Assembly: GCA_036346225.1 (NCBI GenBank)
Contig: JARFIW010001456.1
Coordinates: forward strand, 806,001-870,000
Length of the DNA stretch: 64,000 bases
Source: Platerodrilus igneus
Taxonomy: Eukaryota > Arthropoda > Insecta > Coleoptera > Lycidae
Direction of reading: 5' to 3'
The notes beneath the pieces were generated by a model, which was given only the letters and a program-made list of their open reading frames with translations, searched no databases and had not been told where the DNA came from. Shown one piece after another: positions 47,717 to 58,387 of this stretch; the first letter of the stretch is position 1, and every line of letters begins with the position of its first letter. Made by a program: the position numbers and the translations under genes.

Positions 47717-47786
<70 letters not shown>
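47711..47786. repeat. (TA)n microsatellite
   Basis: A 76-bp TA tract with one phase slip near 47728, between unit W and the Harbinger H2 remnant. Confidence 0.95.
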
Positions 47787-47789
<3 letters not shown>

Positions 47790-47816
47790 TTAATAATAAA
47801 ATATTTTTTTCTGTAG

Positions 47817-48349
47817 CAAGACAAGTACCTTCAACAGGAGCACCTAGAAATACATGGGCAACTTACACACCCAGCATGTTACAAAAACCTAGGAGCATGC
47901 AGTTGATGCCAGCACCATTACAACACAAAATAAGTAAGCATTCTCAATTTGTATTTAAAAAATTACTTATACAGTATGTTGTTTTTAAGTAATTGAAGAA
48001 ACTTAGAGTGGGACCAAAGAAAATAATGAACCTTCTGCAAAACAGGATATTCGTAATAGGCCAAATACAAGTATGTAAAATCATTTTTTACTTTAATATT
48101 TAACTGTATTTACTGTACACAGACTTCACAAGAACTAAGTGGAACAATACAGTAGATGCCTGGAATTCTGTTGCAGAAACAAAATTAGAATTAATAAAAA
48201 TGCAGAAGCGAATTTTAATAATAGATATGGAGCATAAAAAGGTGGTACATGCATTGAAAGTGCAGCATTTAAAAGAAGAGCATGAATTAAAATTAAAATC
48301 GCTCCAATTAGATATTAAGAAAAAGGAAAAGCAACTTAAAGAATGTTAA
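47817..48349 (+). pseudogene. Harbinger H2 DNA-binding protein, C-terminal part
   Basis: Three short exons are suggested by CTGTAG (47816) and later splice signals. The first reads GAPRNTWATYTPSMLQKPRS. The last, after an ACACAG acceptor at about 48121, runs VAETKLELIKMQKRILI and then a Glu/Lys coiled coil (LQLDIKKKEKQLKEC) to TAA 48349. This coiled-coil tail is usual for the Myb/SANT-like partner of Harbinger nucleases. The DNA-binding domain itself is not found. Confidence 0.55.
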
Positions 48350-49149
48350 ACAATATTTTTATTTACATTTATGTACCTATATAGAATAACTTATAAAAGT
48401 GTATCATTAGTGTTAAATAGTTACATGATTTACAAGGCCGTAGGATGTATAGTTCAAACGCTGGATTTTTTTTCAGTCACATGATAACAAAGATCCTCGT
48501 TTATTTCATTTGAAATTGTCAGCGACGTGTTTCTACACATAAAAAGACAATCACAATATCATTTACAATTCTACTCCATGCTAAATTATAATCAAAACAG
48601 AATTGTTTGTCTTTGAGTATAGCCTGAAATTCACACGTGACTGCATAGGTTCAGCGTTTCAACTAAATGTTATTGATGTATCATAATGTGTATTATGTTT
48701 AGGTTGTAATTTTTTGGGTAAGATTTTTGTTTGCGTTTTTAAAAGTTTCTGTTATTATTTACTTACAGGTTTTGTATTATGTATTAACTTAAAACCTTCC
48801 AAACAACTTTATATTTCTTTATACCTGTTTAATAATAAAACATTATCAGAATTTAATTTTATTTTACAATATTTGTGTGTCATAGATTATATACAATCAA
48901 AATACAGTATTTAATACCTACCCACTGAGCAAAAAACAATACCTGAATATTGCAACAACATTACAGTGTAAAGTAGTAAAAATACATTATAAATTTAACG
49001 TTATGCATGTCGCAGCGACAATGCAACTAACTTCACATGTATAGGATTATGCAATATTGCTGCAATAATCTGTAATGCTGCATGCTTAGTGGGTATTAAA
49101 CTTAATTACCTACGTGTAAAATGCTAATTAAACTAATCTCTGAAAACTA
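48350..49149. other. A+T-rich spacer inside H2
   Basis: No recognised gene. The C-terminal third of the transposase (GDxxYPL and ENAFG blocks) would be expected here on the minus strand and is absent. Confidence 0.5.
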
Positions 49150-49874
49150 ATTAAATAAATTGTTTCTCATAAAATTGTCAAGATGTATATTGAATCGTGC
49201 GCAGAACCCGGCCAAAGTGCTACTATAGTTTGTATTCTTAAATCTGGTCCAGCAATAGTTTGAACATTAAAAGAAAACAAATTTTTCCTATTTCTAAACG
49301 TTTCCGCATTGTCGCCCGCGGGTAATTGAATCTTAACGTGGGAACAATCAAGAGCACCTATACATCTAGGAATTCTAGCTATATTAAAGAATTCTTGACA
49401 AATTTTCAATATTTCCTGATTAGTGCTGGGCATCTAAATATAGTGTGGGCGTAGTTGTGCTAAAGCACGAGAAACTTTATAAATTGTCTTGCTTGCAGTA
49501 CTCATGAATTCCCATAAAATCACCATCAGCAATAAAAAAGGATCCTGTAGCATAAAATCGAATGGTTAAGAGCACCATTATAACAGGTGAAATTGCACGA
49601 TTCCTAAAAACAAATATTGACAAATCTATACATTTTAAATGAAATATGTATTACCCATTAGTATTGGAACTAATAGCACCACCAATTTCATTTACAATCC
49701 TGTAAACAGTTTCTTTGGACAGGCAAAACCTCAAAAAGAAATCATAATTATCCCACCTTCAAAATGGTCTGTTCTTTCACTAATAGTGGGTAACCTCCTT
49801 GGCCTAATCAAATAATTTAGATACTCTATTATATCTTCATTCTCTAACATAAAATCAGCCAAAGCCAATTCCAT
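49150..49874 (-). pseudogene. HARBI1-like transposase H2, C-terminally truncated
   Basis: The reading starts at ATG 49874 (MELALADFMLENEDIIEYLN, then RPRRLPTISERTDHFE). After a frameshift it continues FLRFCLSKETVYRIVNEIGG, crosses an intron (about 49605-49655), then runs AISPVIMVLLTIRFYATGSF and VSRALAQLRPHYI. The frame from 49433 carries IPRCIGALDCSHVKI (first catalytic Asp), FRNRKNLFSFNVQTIAGPDL and VALWPGSAHDS (second Asp region). It breaks off at about 49150 without the catalytic Glu. Confidence 0.85.
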
Positions 49875-50327
49875 AATTTAAAAGTAAACAACTAGATATA
49901 TACCTAGTAACCTACTGACAAACTAGAAAAGTTATTGAGGTTAAGGTTTATTGGTTTAAACCGTGGACAACGAAGGAAGTTCACTCACTGAACTGGTATT
50001 GAAAAAATTAATAAACCGCAGAACGTAGTTTAAACTATGAACTCGGTTTAAACCTCAATTGAAAAACCGGCCTTAAACTAAATAAGGTACTCTTGACTTA
50101 TATTACCGATGATTTTCAATGTGATTGGTACATTTCTCAATTGGTCACACTTTTCAGTCTTATTTGATGTAGATCTTAATCAATCCTTAAAAGATCCCTA
50201 ATCTGTTTTGAATTTTATATGTTGGCAGCGTGTATATTCTTATTATGAACTGTTTTTCAAATTTTCAATTCTAGTTTTTTTATTATTAAGCAAATATGTT
50301 TTGAAACTATAGTATAATAATAATAAA

Positions 50328-50969
50328 ATGTATTCCCCGCCAGTTCGCGAGGCTAATGGTTAGTTTGTAGATCAGCTTAATGTGAGGTTAGGATTTTTAT
50401 TTACATTTTCTGCAGGCGAGTCCTATATTCCAGCATCTCAAAGACCAGATGGAAGTTGGAGAAAAGCAAGACGCGTTAAAGAGGGTTATGTGCCCCAAGA
50501 AGAAGTTCCATTGTATGAAAGCAAAGGAAAACAATTTATTAATCGAATATCAAACACAGATGTAGTGTTACCGTCCGGAGCTAAAGCAAAGCAACCCATC
50601 CCGGGCTTGTTTATAATGGACAATAACGAGAAATCAAAATCGAAGAAAAAACACAAAGGTATTATTACTCGATTGATTATGCATTTATTTTTATTTTCTG
50701 CAGATATCGAGCAAATAAGTAAAAGCATGGATCAAATCAAGTTGAAAAATTCCTCGGTTAAAGCTGCCACCAAGCCTGCAAAATCAGAGCCTGATCCTGC
50801 AAAACGGTTGAAAAATCTTAAAAAACGTTTGCGAGAAGTTGAAATACTAGAAGTAAAGTTAAAAGAGGGTTCGATTTCAAAACCAGAGCCAGACCAATTA
50901 GCCAAGATAAAACGCAAAACTGATTTGTTAATACAAATTAGCGAACTGGAAAAGATTGTGTGTTCGTAA
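50328..50969 (+). CDS. Pym: Partner of Y14 and Mago (PYM), complete
   Basis: PYM binds the Mago-Y14 dimer and the 40S ribosome and takes exon-junction complexes off translated mRNA in the cytoplasm. Three exons are seen: 50328-50358, 50416-50658 and 50704-50969. They join to 179 codons in a consistent phase (donors GTTAGT and GTATTA, acceptors TTCTGCAG and TTCTGCAG). The start ATG gives MYSPPVREANG before the first intron. The conserved Mago-binding N-terminus is plain (YIPASQRPDGSWRKARRVKE at residues 14-33, then GYVPQEEVPLYESKGK). The middle is basic (KSKSKKKHK). The C-terminal region is a charged coiled coil (DPAKRLKNLKKRLREVEILE), the family's ribosome-binding side. Length is near that of insect PYM. 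Intron 2 is only 45 nt and has no in-frame stop, so an unspliced form would still be read through. Confidence 0.95.
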
Positions 50970-51091
50970 TTCAAATTATTTATAAGATAACACAAAATGG
51001 TGATTTATGCAAATTTTATTAGTACAAATTTATAAAATATTATTGACAAAAGAGTGTTATTGTAGTCCTGTTGTTTGTTTGTGCACTTAGG

Positions 51092-51097
51092 AATAAA
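51092..51097 (+). terminator. Poly(A) signal for Pym
   Basis: AATAAA lies 123 bp after the Pym stop codon, with GT-rich sequence upstream and following T/G runs. It is the first such hexamer after the stop that is well placed. Confidence 0.6.
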
Positions 51098-51639
51098 ACG
51101 AATGTTACACGTTTATATTGTTGTATATAATATGAGTTGAGAGAGATAACCTAAACCCTATTACTGGTGTGTACACCTTACATTAATTTTAAAGAACTCA
51201 ATTGTTATCTGATATTTGTTTTCAAGTTCTAGCGCCGTAAAGTTTCTTACCTATTAACACGATGACCGCCAAGTTTGTGTCCTTGATTAAATTACCGACT
51301 ATGATATTTTGTAGTTTGTTTGCTTGCCATATTCGTGCAGCTATGATAAAATTCATAATATATTGGTGCAAATATAAATAGATGATTTCTAGAAAGACAA
51401 CAAAAAATTGACGCTGGTTATTATAATATGAAGTTGCATTCTATACAACTACAAATAAATTATCCTTGTATTATGATAGTAGATCAAGGTATAAGTAGTA
51501 GTCGTGGTTATGGATATATTTTTAGAATGTTTTTTTAAGTTGGTTTTCAAATAAGACTGAAGATATACTGAGTTTCTGTAACCACATATTGGTAGTTAAA
51601 TATCGTTTATTACTTTTATTCTTTTCGTTTTGAATGGAC
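51098..51639. other. Spacer between Pym and copia C2
   Basis: A+T-rich, no recognised gene. I could not find a left LTR for copia C2 here. Confidence 0.4.
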
Positions 51640-51708
51640 CTGCACCTTGAAGAAGTTCTAGATTATTAGAACGGCTTCAGACTTCCAGTGATCTGTATTT
51701 TGATAATT

Positions 51709-52085
51709 TGTTCACACCTAAGCGGAACGGCTAGTTCACAGTAACAAAAATTAAACGTGTAATAAAATATGGTTGCATAAAAACTTAACCCATGTTCAAT
51801 TGTCACTTTACACTCACCACTAAATACATAATTGGTTAGGCAGGATAGGGTGATGAAGGAAGGGAAATAGAGGTGCTCACGTTGTTAATTTAATTAAATA
51901 ATTAATGCCGACAAACCGGCGCGAATGTGATATTTAATGGACTGTCTTCTAAGAGCGAGCTGTGTCGACTGTCTTATCTTATTGTTTGTAATCAGCGCTC
52001 ACCTTTGGCGATGCGCGAATAACAAATCGTAGTCGAGACATAAGAGGAACATGCTTTTTAATTTATAATAGGCAAGGCCTAAACA
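51709..52085 (-). repeat. 3' LTR of BEL element (377 bp)
   Basis: In plus orientation it begins TGTTCACACCTAAGCGGAAC and ends GGCCTAAACA. It pairs with 57643-58016. Confidence 0.95.
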
Positions 52086-52258
52086 TAACCGCCCATCTAA
52101 AACTGAACAAGTTTTATACCAAAACAAAATAAATCATTAAAAATACACCCTAGAAATGTTAAGTTTGCTAGGCAAATTAAAACAAAACTTTAATACAACC
52201 TTAAAATTTTCAAAATTAAACGGAACATAAATACGAGAGAAAATAACCAAAATAAAAT

Positions 52259-53461
52259 TTATTCATTCAAAGGAAGGATAATAAGCTTACTTATTGGACG
52301 TGTAAATAAACCTGCGGCGGTTTTTACAGATGCTACTCGTGGTATACCGTTACGACCAAAAAATAACTTTTCAATATGGCCAAGAGGCCAACACAAGGGG
52401 GCAGTATTTAAATTTTTAATTATGACCACATCATTTACCTTGGGCAACATGATGGGGCAATGCCATTTGTTACGTTGGGTGAGTTGGTGGAGATACTCGT
52501 TCGACCACCGACGCCAAATGGATTGAGTAACCTGACACAATCGCTGCCAACTGGAATGCAAAGTTATTTCCTCCGGAATAGTAATTTCAGGTAGAGATAA
52601 AAGGGGACCGCTTATTAAAAATTGACCGGGCGACAGATAATCTGTACCGTCATTAGGATCAGAAGAATGGCAAAGAGGGCGACTATTGAGTATGGCTTCA
52701 ACCCTAGAAAAAATTGTACATAGTTCCTCAAAAGTTTGAGGGCGTGTACTTAAAGTACGAACTAATAAGGCTTTTGCCGATTTCACTCCAGACTCCCAAA
52801 TTCCGCCAAAATTTGGGGCGTATGGAGGATTAAATTGCCACTTGATATGGCGGGAGGCTAAAGCGGCGAAAATTTTATCGTTGTTGGATTTAAGGAATAT
52901 GATAGCTTCCTCGAGGGACTGCGAGGCACCAAGAAAGTTTCTACCCTGATCTGAGTAAACAACATCAGGAATTCCTCTACGAGCTGTAAACCTTGTCAGA
53001 CAAGCTAAAAATGCTTCAGTAGATAACTCTGACACTACCTTGAGGTGCACCGCTCTGGTGCACATACAAATAAATATGCATAAATAAGTTTTAGACACCG
53101 GGGCATTACGACGATTAGAAGACTTGATCAAAAATGGGCCGGCGAAATCTACTCCCACATGAGTAAATGTTCTGGACAGTTGAACACGGAAAGGGGTTAA
53201 ATCGGCCATGAACGGTTGAGCAGTTGTCGCACGGAAGCGCGGACAAACAACGCATTTATGGATCCTCTGACGAACTAAGGAACGTATTCCAATAATCCAG
53301 AATTTTCGCTGAATAAGTGATTGCGTCATGAATGCACCTGAATGCATAGATAAACGGTGATAATTATCACACAATAATCGCGATGAAGTGGCTTGTTTCG
53401 GTAATAGAAAGGGATGTCTGTCATCATAAGAGAACAGGGAGTGACGCAAACGTCCGCCCAC
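52259..53461 (-). pseudogene. BEL integrase region
   Basis: A 400-codon frame. The zinc-binding HHCC is HRLSMH then CVVC. The DDE core is GVDFAGPF (Asp), VVYSDQGRNF (Asp) and NFGGIWESGVKSAK (Glu), followed by the NSRPL block and the C-terminal segment with PLGHIEKLFFG that is usual in BEL/Pao. All three catalytic residues are present. It is separated from RNase H by a frameshift near 53560, so as a polyprotein it is broken. Confidence 0.9.
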
Positions 53462-53566
53462 CCTAACAAGACCTAGCGAATCAATAAAGGGGGACAGTTT
53501 TTGGAGTTGTTTAGAACAACCCTTGTTTAAATTTAGTTGATTTATTTCTTCGGCGTAGAACTGCTG

Positions 53567-54379
53567 TTACGTAACTCTTATGATAGTTATTAATGAGATA
53601 TGTAATTCATCAGAAGAAAGAGAGCCTGATAATTTTTTATCAGAGTTCTTGCAATTGTAAATAAAACGATTTACATATGCCACAGTACGCTGGAGCAAGG
53701 TGAGAGAAGAAAATTTATCCAAAAATTGAGTGCAACTTTTTTGTGTAGAAGTAACTAATATATTAGGGGGAGTTTTTATTTCTGGAAGAATTTCTAGAGA
53801 AGGGGAAGTTTCCAAATTCCTGGAAGCCGTAATTAGATCGCTACAGTTAGATGGGCCATGTTACCAGATATCGTTGTCAATCAACTGGTGCGCAATAAGA
53901 CCACGAGAAGCCATATCGGCGGGGTTGTTTTCACCAGAAATATGGTACCACTGTTGAATGGCAGTGTATTCTAAAATAATTTCCACGCGGTTGGCAACAA
54001 ATGTTTTTAATAAATAAGAAGGAGTGTTAATCCACGCTAGTAACACTTAAGAATCGGTGAATAATCTTATTTCCTTTAAAGGATAAGGAAATTTATTAGA
54101 GATTATAGAATATACTAGACGAGATAACAAAACAGCACCTAATAATTCCATACGTGGCATTGAAAGAAATTTTAAGGGCGAAATTTTACTTTTAGCTTGT
54201 AGGAGATGGCAATTCGTGTTATCTGAAGTCGTGCCATGTAGAAAAACACATGCAGCATAACCCTTCTCACTGGCATCGCAAAACCCTAACAGACGGTACT
54301 GTCCCGAGTCTAAAAACAAACAGCGAGGAATTTTCAAATTTGATAATTCAGTAAGGCGGGAACAATTCTCCCACTTCAA
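53567..54379 (-). pseudogene. BEL RNase H and connection region
   Basis: RLLGFCDASEKGYAACVFLH (first Asp), then MPRMELLGAVLLSRL (Glu), LFTDS followed by an in-frame stop and VLLAWI (Asp), and SGENNPADMASRGL. This is a standard BEL/Pao RNase H. A second stop falls at 53860 (after DNDIW). Both stops are single-base changes from expected codons. Confidence 0.85.
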
Positions 54380-54468
54380 ACATCAGTCGGTGTCCGGCGT
54401 GTCGTCCCAACCGAAACGTTGTACCCATAATTACTGTAAGAAATGTTTTATTAAGAACACCACCAGAG

Positions 54469-56286
54469 TCAACCAGCCGAGGGGTCGAAAATTTTAGCCA
54501 TATATGAAAGAACAGAACGTTTTGAAATATTCCCTTCGAAAGGGACAACATAGTAGGTGAATTTATCAGAATTCGGGTTCCAAACTAGTCCCAATATTTT
54601 GATACCAGAGATTTCATCAGAAAATGCTACGGAGGGTTCTAATTCAGATTCCCGGAATTGATTTAAAAGAGAGTTGTCATTGCTGGACCACTTTCTTAAC
54701 TGAAATTGGCCAAGAGACAGCAATTTTATTAATTCAGATTGCAGCTGCTGAGCTGCCGCAACTGACATGGCTCCTGAAATCACATCGTCCATATACGTGT
54801 GATTTAGCAAGGCCACAGATGCTAGAGGAAATTGTTGTCCTTCGTCGATCACCAATTGTTTTAACACGTGTTGAGCAATAAAAGAGGATGGTGTAAGACC
54901 ATAAGTAAGCGTGTTTAATTCGTACTCTTGAACTCCGCTGTCGAGGGAGGGTCGCCAGAATATATGTTGGTATATTCTATCTTGTGTACGTACTAAAATT
55001 TGGCGGTACATCATTCGTATGTCAGCACAAAGTGCTATTTTGTGGGAACGAAATAAAAATATTATTTCGGGCAAACCTGATTGCAGTTTCGGACCAGCGT
55101 AAAGACGTTGATTGAGGGACTTACCGGTCGAATCATTAGCAGATCCGTTAAACACCACTCGTAGTTTAGTAGTACTGCTTGTGGTTTTATGAATGCCGTG
55201 GTGTGGTAAAATATAATCGGAGGGTTGCAGAGCAACATTCATGTGATTTAGAAATAGATATTCCTTGAGAAATGAATTATAAACCTTTTGATTTTCGTTT
55301 GAATTCCAAAGTTGCCATTCTAAATTTAGATAACTGTTATAAGCGATTTCACGATTGCGCCCTAGAGGTTCGGCATTATCCTTGAAGGGTAGGGCTACAA
55401 TGTAACGACCAGTTTCATCGCGAGAATGGGTACTAACAAAATGTGCTTCACAATAATTGTCGTCAATATTCACAGCAGGAGGTTGCGAGACTTCTTCGAG
55501 CGCCCAAAAATTTTTTACTTCGCTTTCAAGAGGTTGCGACATTATACAAAGCGAAGTAGCATTTGACGGTCCTTGCGGAGAAGGCACCTGTCCCAATAAC
55601 ACGTATCCAAAAATAGTGTCAATCGCTAGAGGTTTACCAAGACGGTTATTTGCGTTATCCGAAAATAATATTCTACAACATATGTCCGCTCCTAATAATA
55701 TTTCTACCGGAGCGGATACATGGAAATTAGGGTCAGCCAAGGGTAAATGTTTAAATCGTTCATAAATTCCACGTGGTAAAGAACAACCAGGAATATTACC
55801 TGTTAGTTTTGGAAGAATAGAGGCACAAAAATTTATTTGTCGATCTGCATAATTGGAAAGTAGAAAACAATCGACTAGCCCTTTAGAATTAACAGCGGCA
55901 TTGGCTAGTCCACACACCTTACTGTGATTGCGAACATATTTAAGACCCAAACATTGCACGCAAGCAGAAGTGATCGCATTGATTTGGGACCCTGAATCAA
56001 GCACGCACCTTACAGGTTGAAAATCGCCATTGATGTCCCGAATCTTAGCTTGAATCGTTCCTAATAGCACTGTATAATTTTCAGGATTATTAGACACATT
56101 GCATGTAGAAACTGTTTCTTTCTTATCGGATGTGGAAGGGGTCACAGGGGTTATCGGTCCCGAAGTCGAGACAGGAGATGCATTATGCAAAAAGGTGTGA
56201 TGATATTTTGAGCTACATAACCCGCATCTTCCTTTAGAGTTGCAGCCCTTAATATGATTGCCTAAACATTTGAAACAACGCAACAT
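54469..56286 (-). pseudogene. BEL zinc knuckle, protease and RT
   Basis: A 605-codon frame. The start has Cys-rich knuckles (CFKCLGNH, CGLCSSKYHH). The aspartic protease motif is CVLDSGSQINAIT. RT follows with LRVVFNGSANDSTGKSLN, ALCADIRMMYRQILV (first Asp), EYELNTLTYGLTPSSFIAQH and TYMDDVISGA (YMDD box). It ends KIFDPSAG, stop, where other BEL elements continue GWL; a single missing base near 54475 shifts the frame. Confidence 0.9.
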
Positions 56287-56420
56287 TCTTTTTACCGCGG
56301 TGTATCTATCGGAAACATTTAATTTTTGAAAGTTTTTGCACGCGTAAATTGTATGCCCTTCATTACAATAGGGACACGAATTACGATCGCATTTTACTTG
56401 CGCATCGTTAGTAAATTTTT

Positions 56421-57356
56421 TTACAAAAAAGACTTATTTAGATTATATTTGGAGCGCGGTGGCATATTTACGTTGACGGGCTTTAAAGCTTGAACATCTT
56501 CGTGCATTTCTGAGATTTTATTCTGCGTGGTTAAAAATTCGAACAACTTAGCACAAGTCGGCACATTAGAATCCGCGCGTGCATCAAATGCATGTTGTAA
56601 TTTAGGATCCAAATTACGATAACATAGAGAAAATAAAATAAAGTCCGATAAATCTTCAACGTCGGGGGCAGATTTCAAAGTGATTACTGCGTTGAAATGT
56701 ATATTTATGAAATTTGATAAGGAACCAGTAGTTTTAAATTTAAGAATTTTATTCAAATAAAAATTAACAATTCTGCGTGGGGAATCGTAGCGATCTACAA
56801 GTTTTTTAAATGCTTGCTCATACAAATTAGGATCTAACGCTAGATCAGAGACGACACTTAATGCTTCCTTATCGAGATACGATCTAAAATATAAATATTT
56901 TAATGAGACTGGAATAGATTTGTTTTCGTGTACAACACTGTGATAAGTAGTAATGAAATTATTCCACTTATCAATGAAACCATCGAAAACAGGAATTTCC
57001 AGGAGTTTTAAACATTCAACGGATGGGCCCTTAAATGCCAGAGCATCCGCAGAAACCGATTTTGTCGAATTTTCTTTCAATTCTAAATATTTTGAACGAA
57101 TTGCGTCGAACAAATCATCGAAAGATGCTAGATCTAATTTTACATGTAGTTTAGGGTCGGCTTTAGTAGCTTTAAATTCTATTATTGCTACCTGTAGTTT
57201 TTCGAGAGCATTTTCAATAATCGGAAGCCTTTGCATTTTTGCTTCTAATAAGTTTAATTTACTTACATTTGCGGAAATAGCATAATCCCATATGCCTTGC
57301 AAGCGACCAAATAAGGTTTCTTGCTGAGCTTGCAAAGAAATGCTGTCGAAAGACAT
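56421..57356 (-). CDS. BEL gag
   Basis: A 311-codon frame starting MSFDSISLQAQQETLFGRLQ. The family's DUF1759-type capsid region is visible: LKLLEIPVFDGFIDKWNNFI, VSLKYLYFRSYLDKEALSV, AFKKLVDRYDSPRRIVNFYL. It is the least damaged frame of the element. It ends shortly before the Cys-rich start of the pol frame, with about 130 bp between that include another CPYCNEGHTIY-like knuckle. Confidence 0.85.
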   Translation of the reverse strand: MSFDSISLQAQQETLFGRLQGIWDYAISANVSKLNLLEAKMQRLPIIENALEKLQVAIIEFKATKADPKLHVKLDLASFDDLFDAIRSKYLELKENSTKSVSADALAFKGPSVECLKLLEIPVFDGFIDKWNNFITTYHSVVHENKSIPVSLKYLYFRSYLDKEALSVVSDLALDPNLYEQAFKKLVDRYDSPRRIVNFYLNKILKFKTTGSLSNFINIHFNAVITLKSAPDVEDLSDFILFSLCYRNLDPKLQHAFDARADSNVPTCAKLFEFLTTQNKISEMHEDVQALKPVNVNMPPRSKYNLNKSFL

Positions 57357-57642
57357 TTTCAGAATAGCCTAAACTACACGCAAATATGTAATTGAATTGA
57401 AGTGTATTTCATAATTAAAATTGAATCCAAATATAAACAAACACACCTGTGCTGATAACCGTTTATCAACATGCAGGTCAAACTCAATTACGAGGTTAAT
57501 ATTACAATTCGATAAGAGTGAATTTATTTCAAATACTTTTAAGAGCGATCTTGTAATAATTTAACATAAAGCAAGTTCCTCTATAACCACGACGACAATT
57601 GTATCTCACGCATACCGGTCGAAGAGACCAAAAAATAAGGTA

Positions 57643-58016
57643 TGTTCACGCCTAAGCGGAACGGCTGGTTCACAATAACAAAAATTAAACGTGTAATAAA
57701 ATATGGTTGCATAAAAAACTTACCCCGTGTTCAATAGTCACTTTACACTCACCACTAAATACATAATTGGTTAGGCAGGAGAGGGTGATGAAGGGAAATA
57801 GAGGTGCTCACATTGTTAATTTAATTAAATAATTAATGCCGACAAACCGGCGCGAATGTGATATTTAATGGACTGTCTTCTAAGAGCGAGCTGTGTCAAC
57901 TGTCTTATCTTATTGTTTGTAACCAGCGCTCACCTTTGGCGATGCACGAATAACAAATCGTAGTCGAGACATAAGAGGAACATGCTTTTTAATTTATAAT
58001 AGGCAAGGCCTAAACA
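57643..58016 (-). repeat. 5' LTR of BEL element (374 bp)
   Basis: In plus orientation it begins TGTTCACGCCTAAGCGGAAC and ends GGCCTAAACA, followed by TAATT. Confidence 0.95.
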
Positions 58017-58021
58017 TAATT

Positions 58022-58382
58022 TAATACGGGAACTAGAAAATGCAGGTTGGAAAATGAAGTGTATGATTCGGTCATCACAGCAATAGAAACATTAAATAGT
58101 GAAATTACAATGGAATTTGTAAAAAGTCGATTGCTAGATGAAGAATTGAAAATGAAAAATAAAAGTAAAAGTTCTGGTAAAACTGCAAATTCAGAAGATG
58201 TATCATTTAAAGCTGCTCCTTTTATATGCTACACGTGCTGTAAAGCTGGTCATAAAAGTAGTGAATGTAGACAGAATCAACAAAGAGGTGGCCGATTTCA
58301 AAGAGAATCGTATTCAGATCACAACGAAGAGGTGAACATTTCACTTACAGAGGATGTGGAACGGATCAATGCAAAAGTGTAA
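58022..58382 (+). pseudogene. Copia C2 gag, second part
   Basis: It continues the gag reading cut by the BEL element (YFDNLI before the insertion, RELENAGW after). After a one-base frameshift near 58050 it reads YDSVITAIETLNSEITMEFV, KSRLLDEELK and a CCHC zinc knuckle CYTCCKAGHKSSEC. It ends at TAA 58382. Confidence 0.85.
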
Positions 58383-58387
58383 ACTAA

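Larger units (their letters stand above)
47817..49874. mobile_element. PIF/Harbinger remnant H2
   Basis: Two convergent genes, the tail of a Myb/MADF-like protein (+) and a HARBI1-type transposase (-), sit about 0.8 kb apart, the arrangement seen in H1. The left part is missing or lies beyond the (TA)n tract at 47711. A right end may lie near 49950-50095, where several TTTAAAC words recur in both orientations. The sequence differs from H1, so it is a separate family. Confidence 0.75.
51709..58016 (-). mobile_element. BEL/Pao retrotransposon, complete with TSD
   Basis: LTRs at 51709-52085 and 57643-58016 enclose gag, protease, RT, RNase H and integrase on the minus strand. The 5-bp target duplication is TAATT (51704-51708 and 58017-58021). 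A purine-rich AGATGGGCGG stretch precedes the 3' LTR. The LTRs differ at roughly a dozen positions plus small indels, a few percent, so insertion is fairly recent, yet pol already has about four breaks. No env-like frame is seen. Confidence 0.95.

Noticed and set aside
54624..55765. Plus-strand open frames inside the BEL pol region
   Set aside because: They are antisense to a long, motif-rich RT/protease frame; shadow reading.
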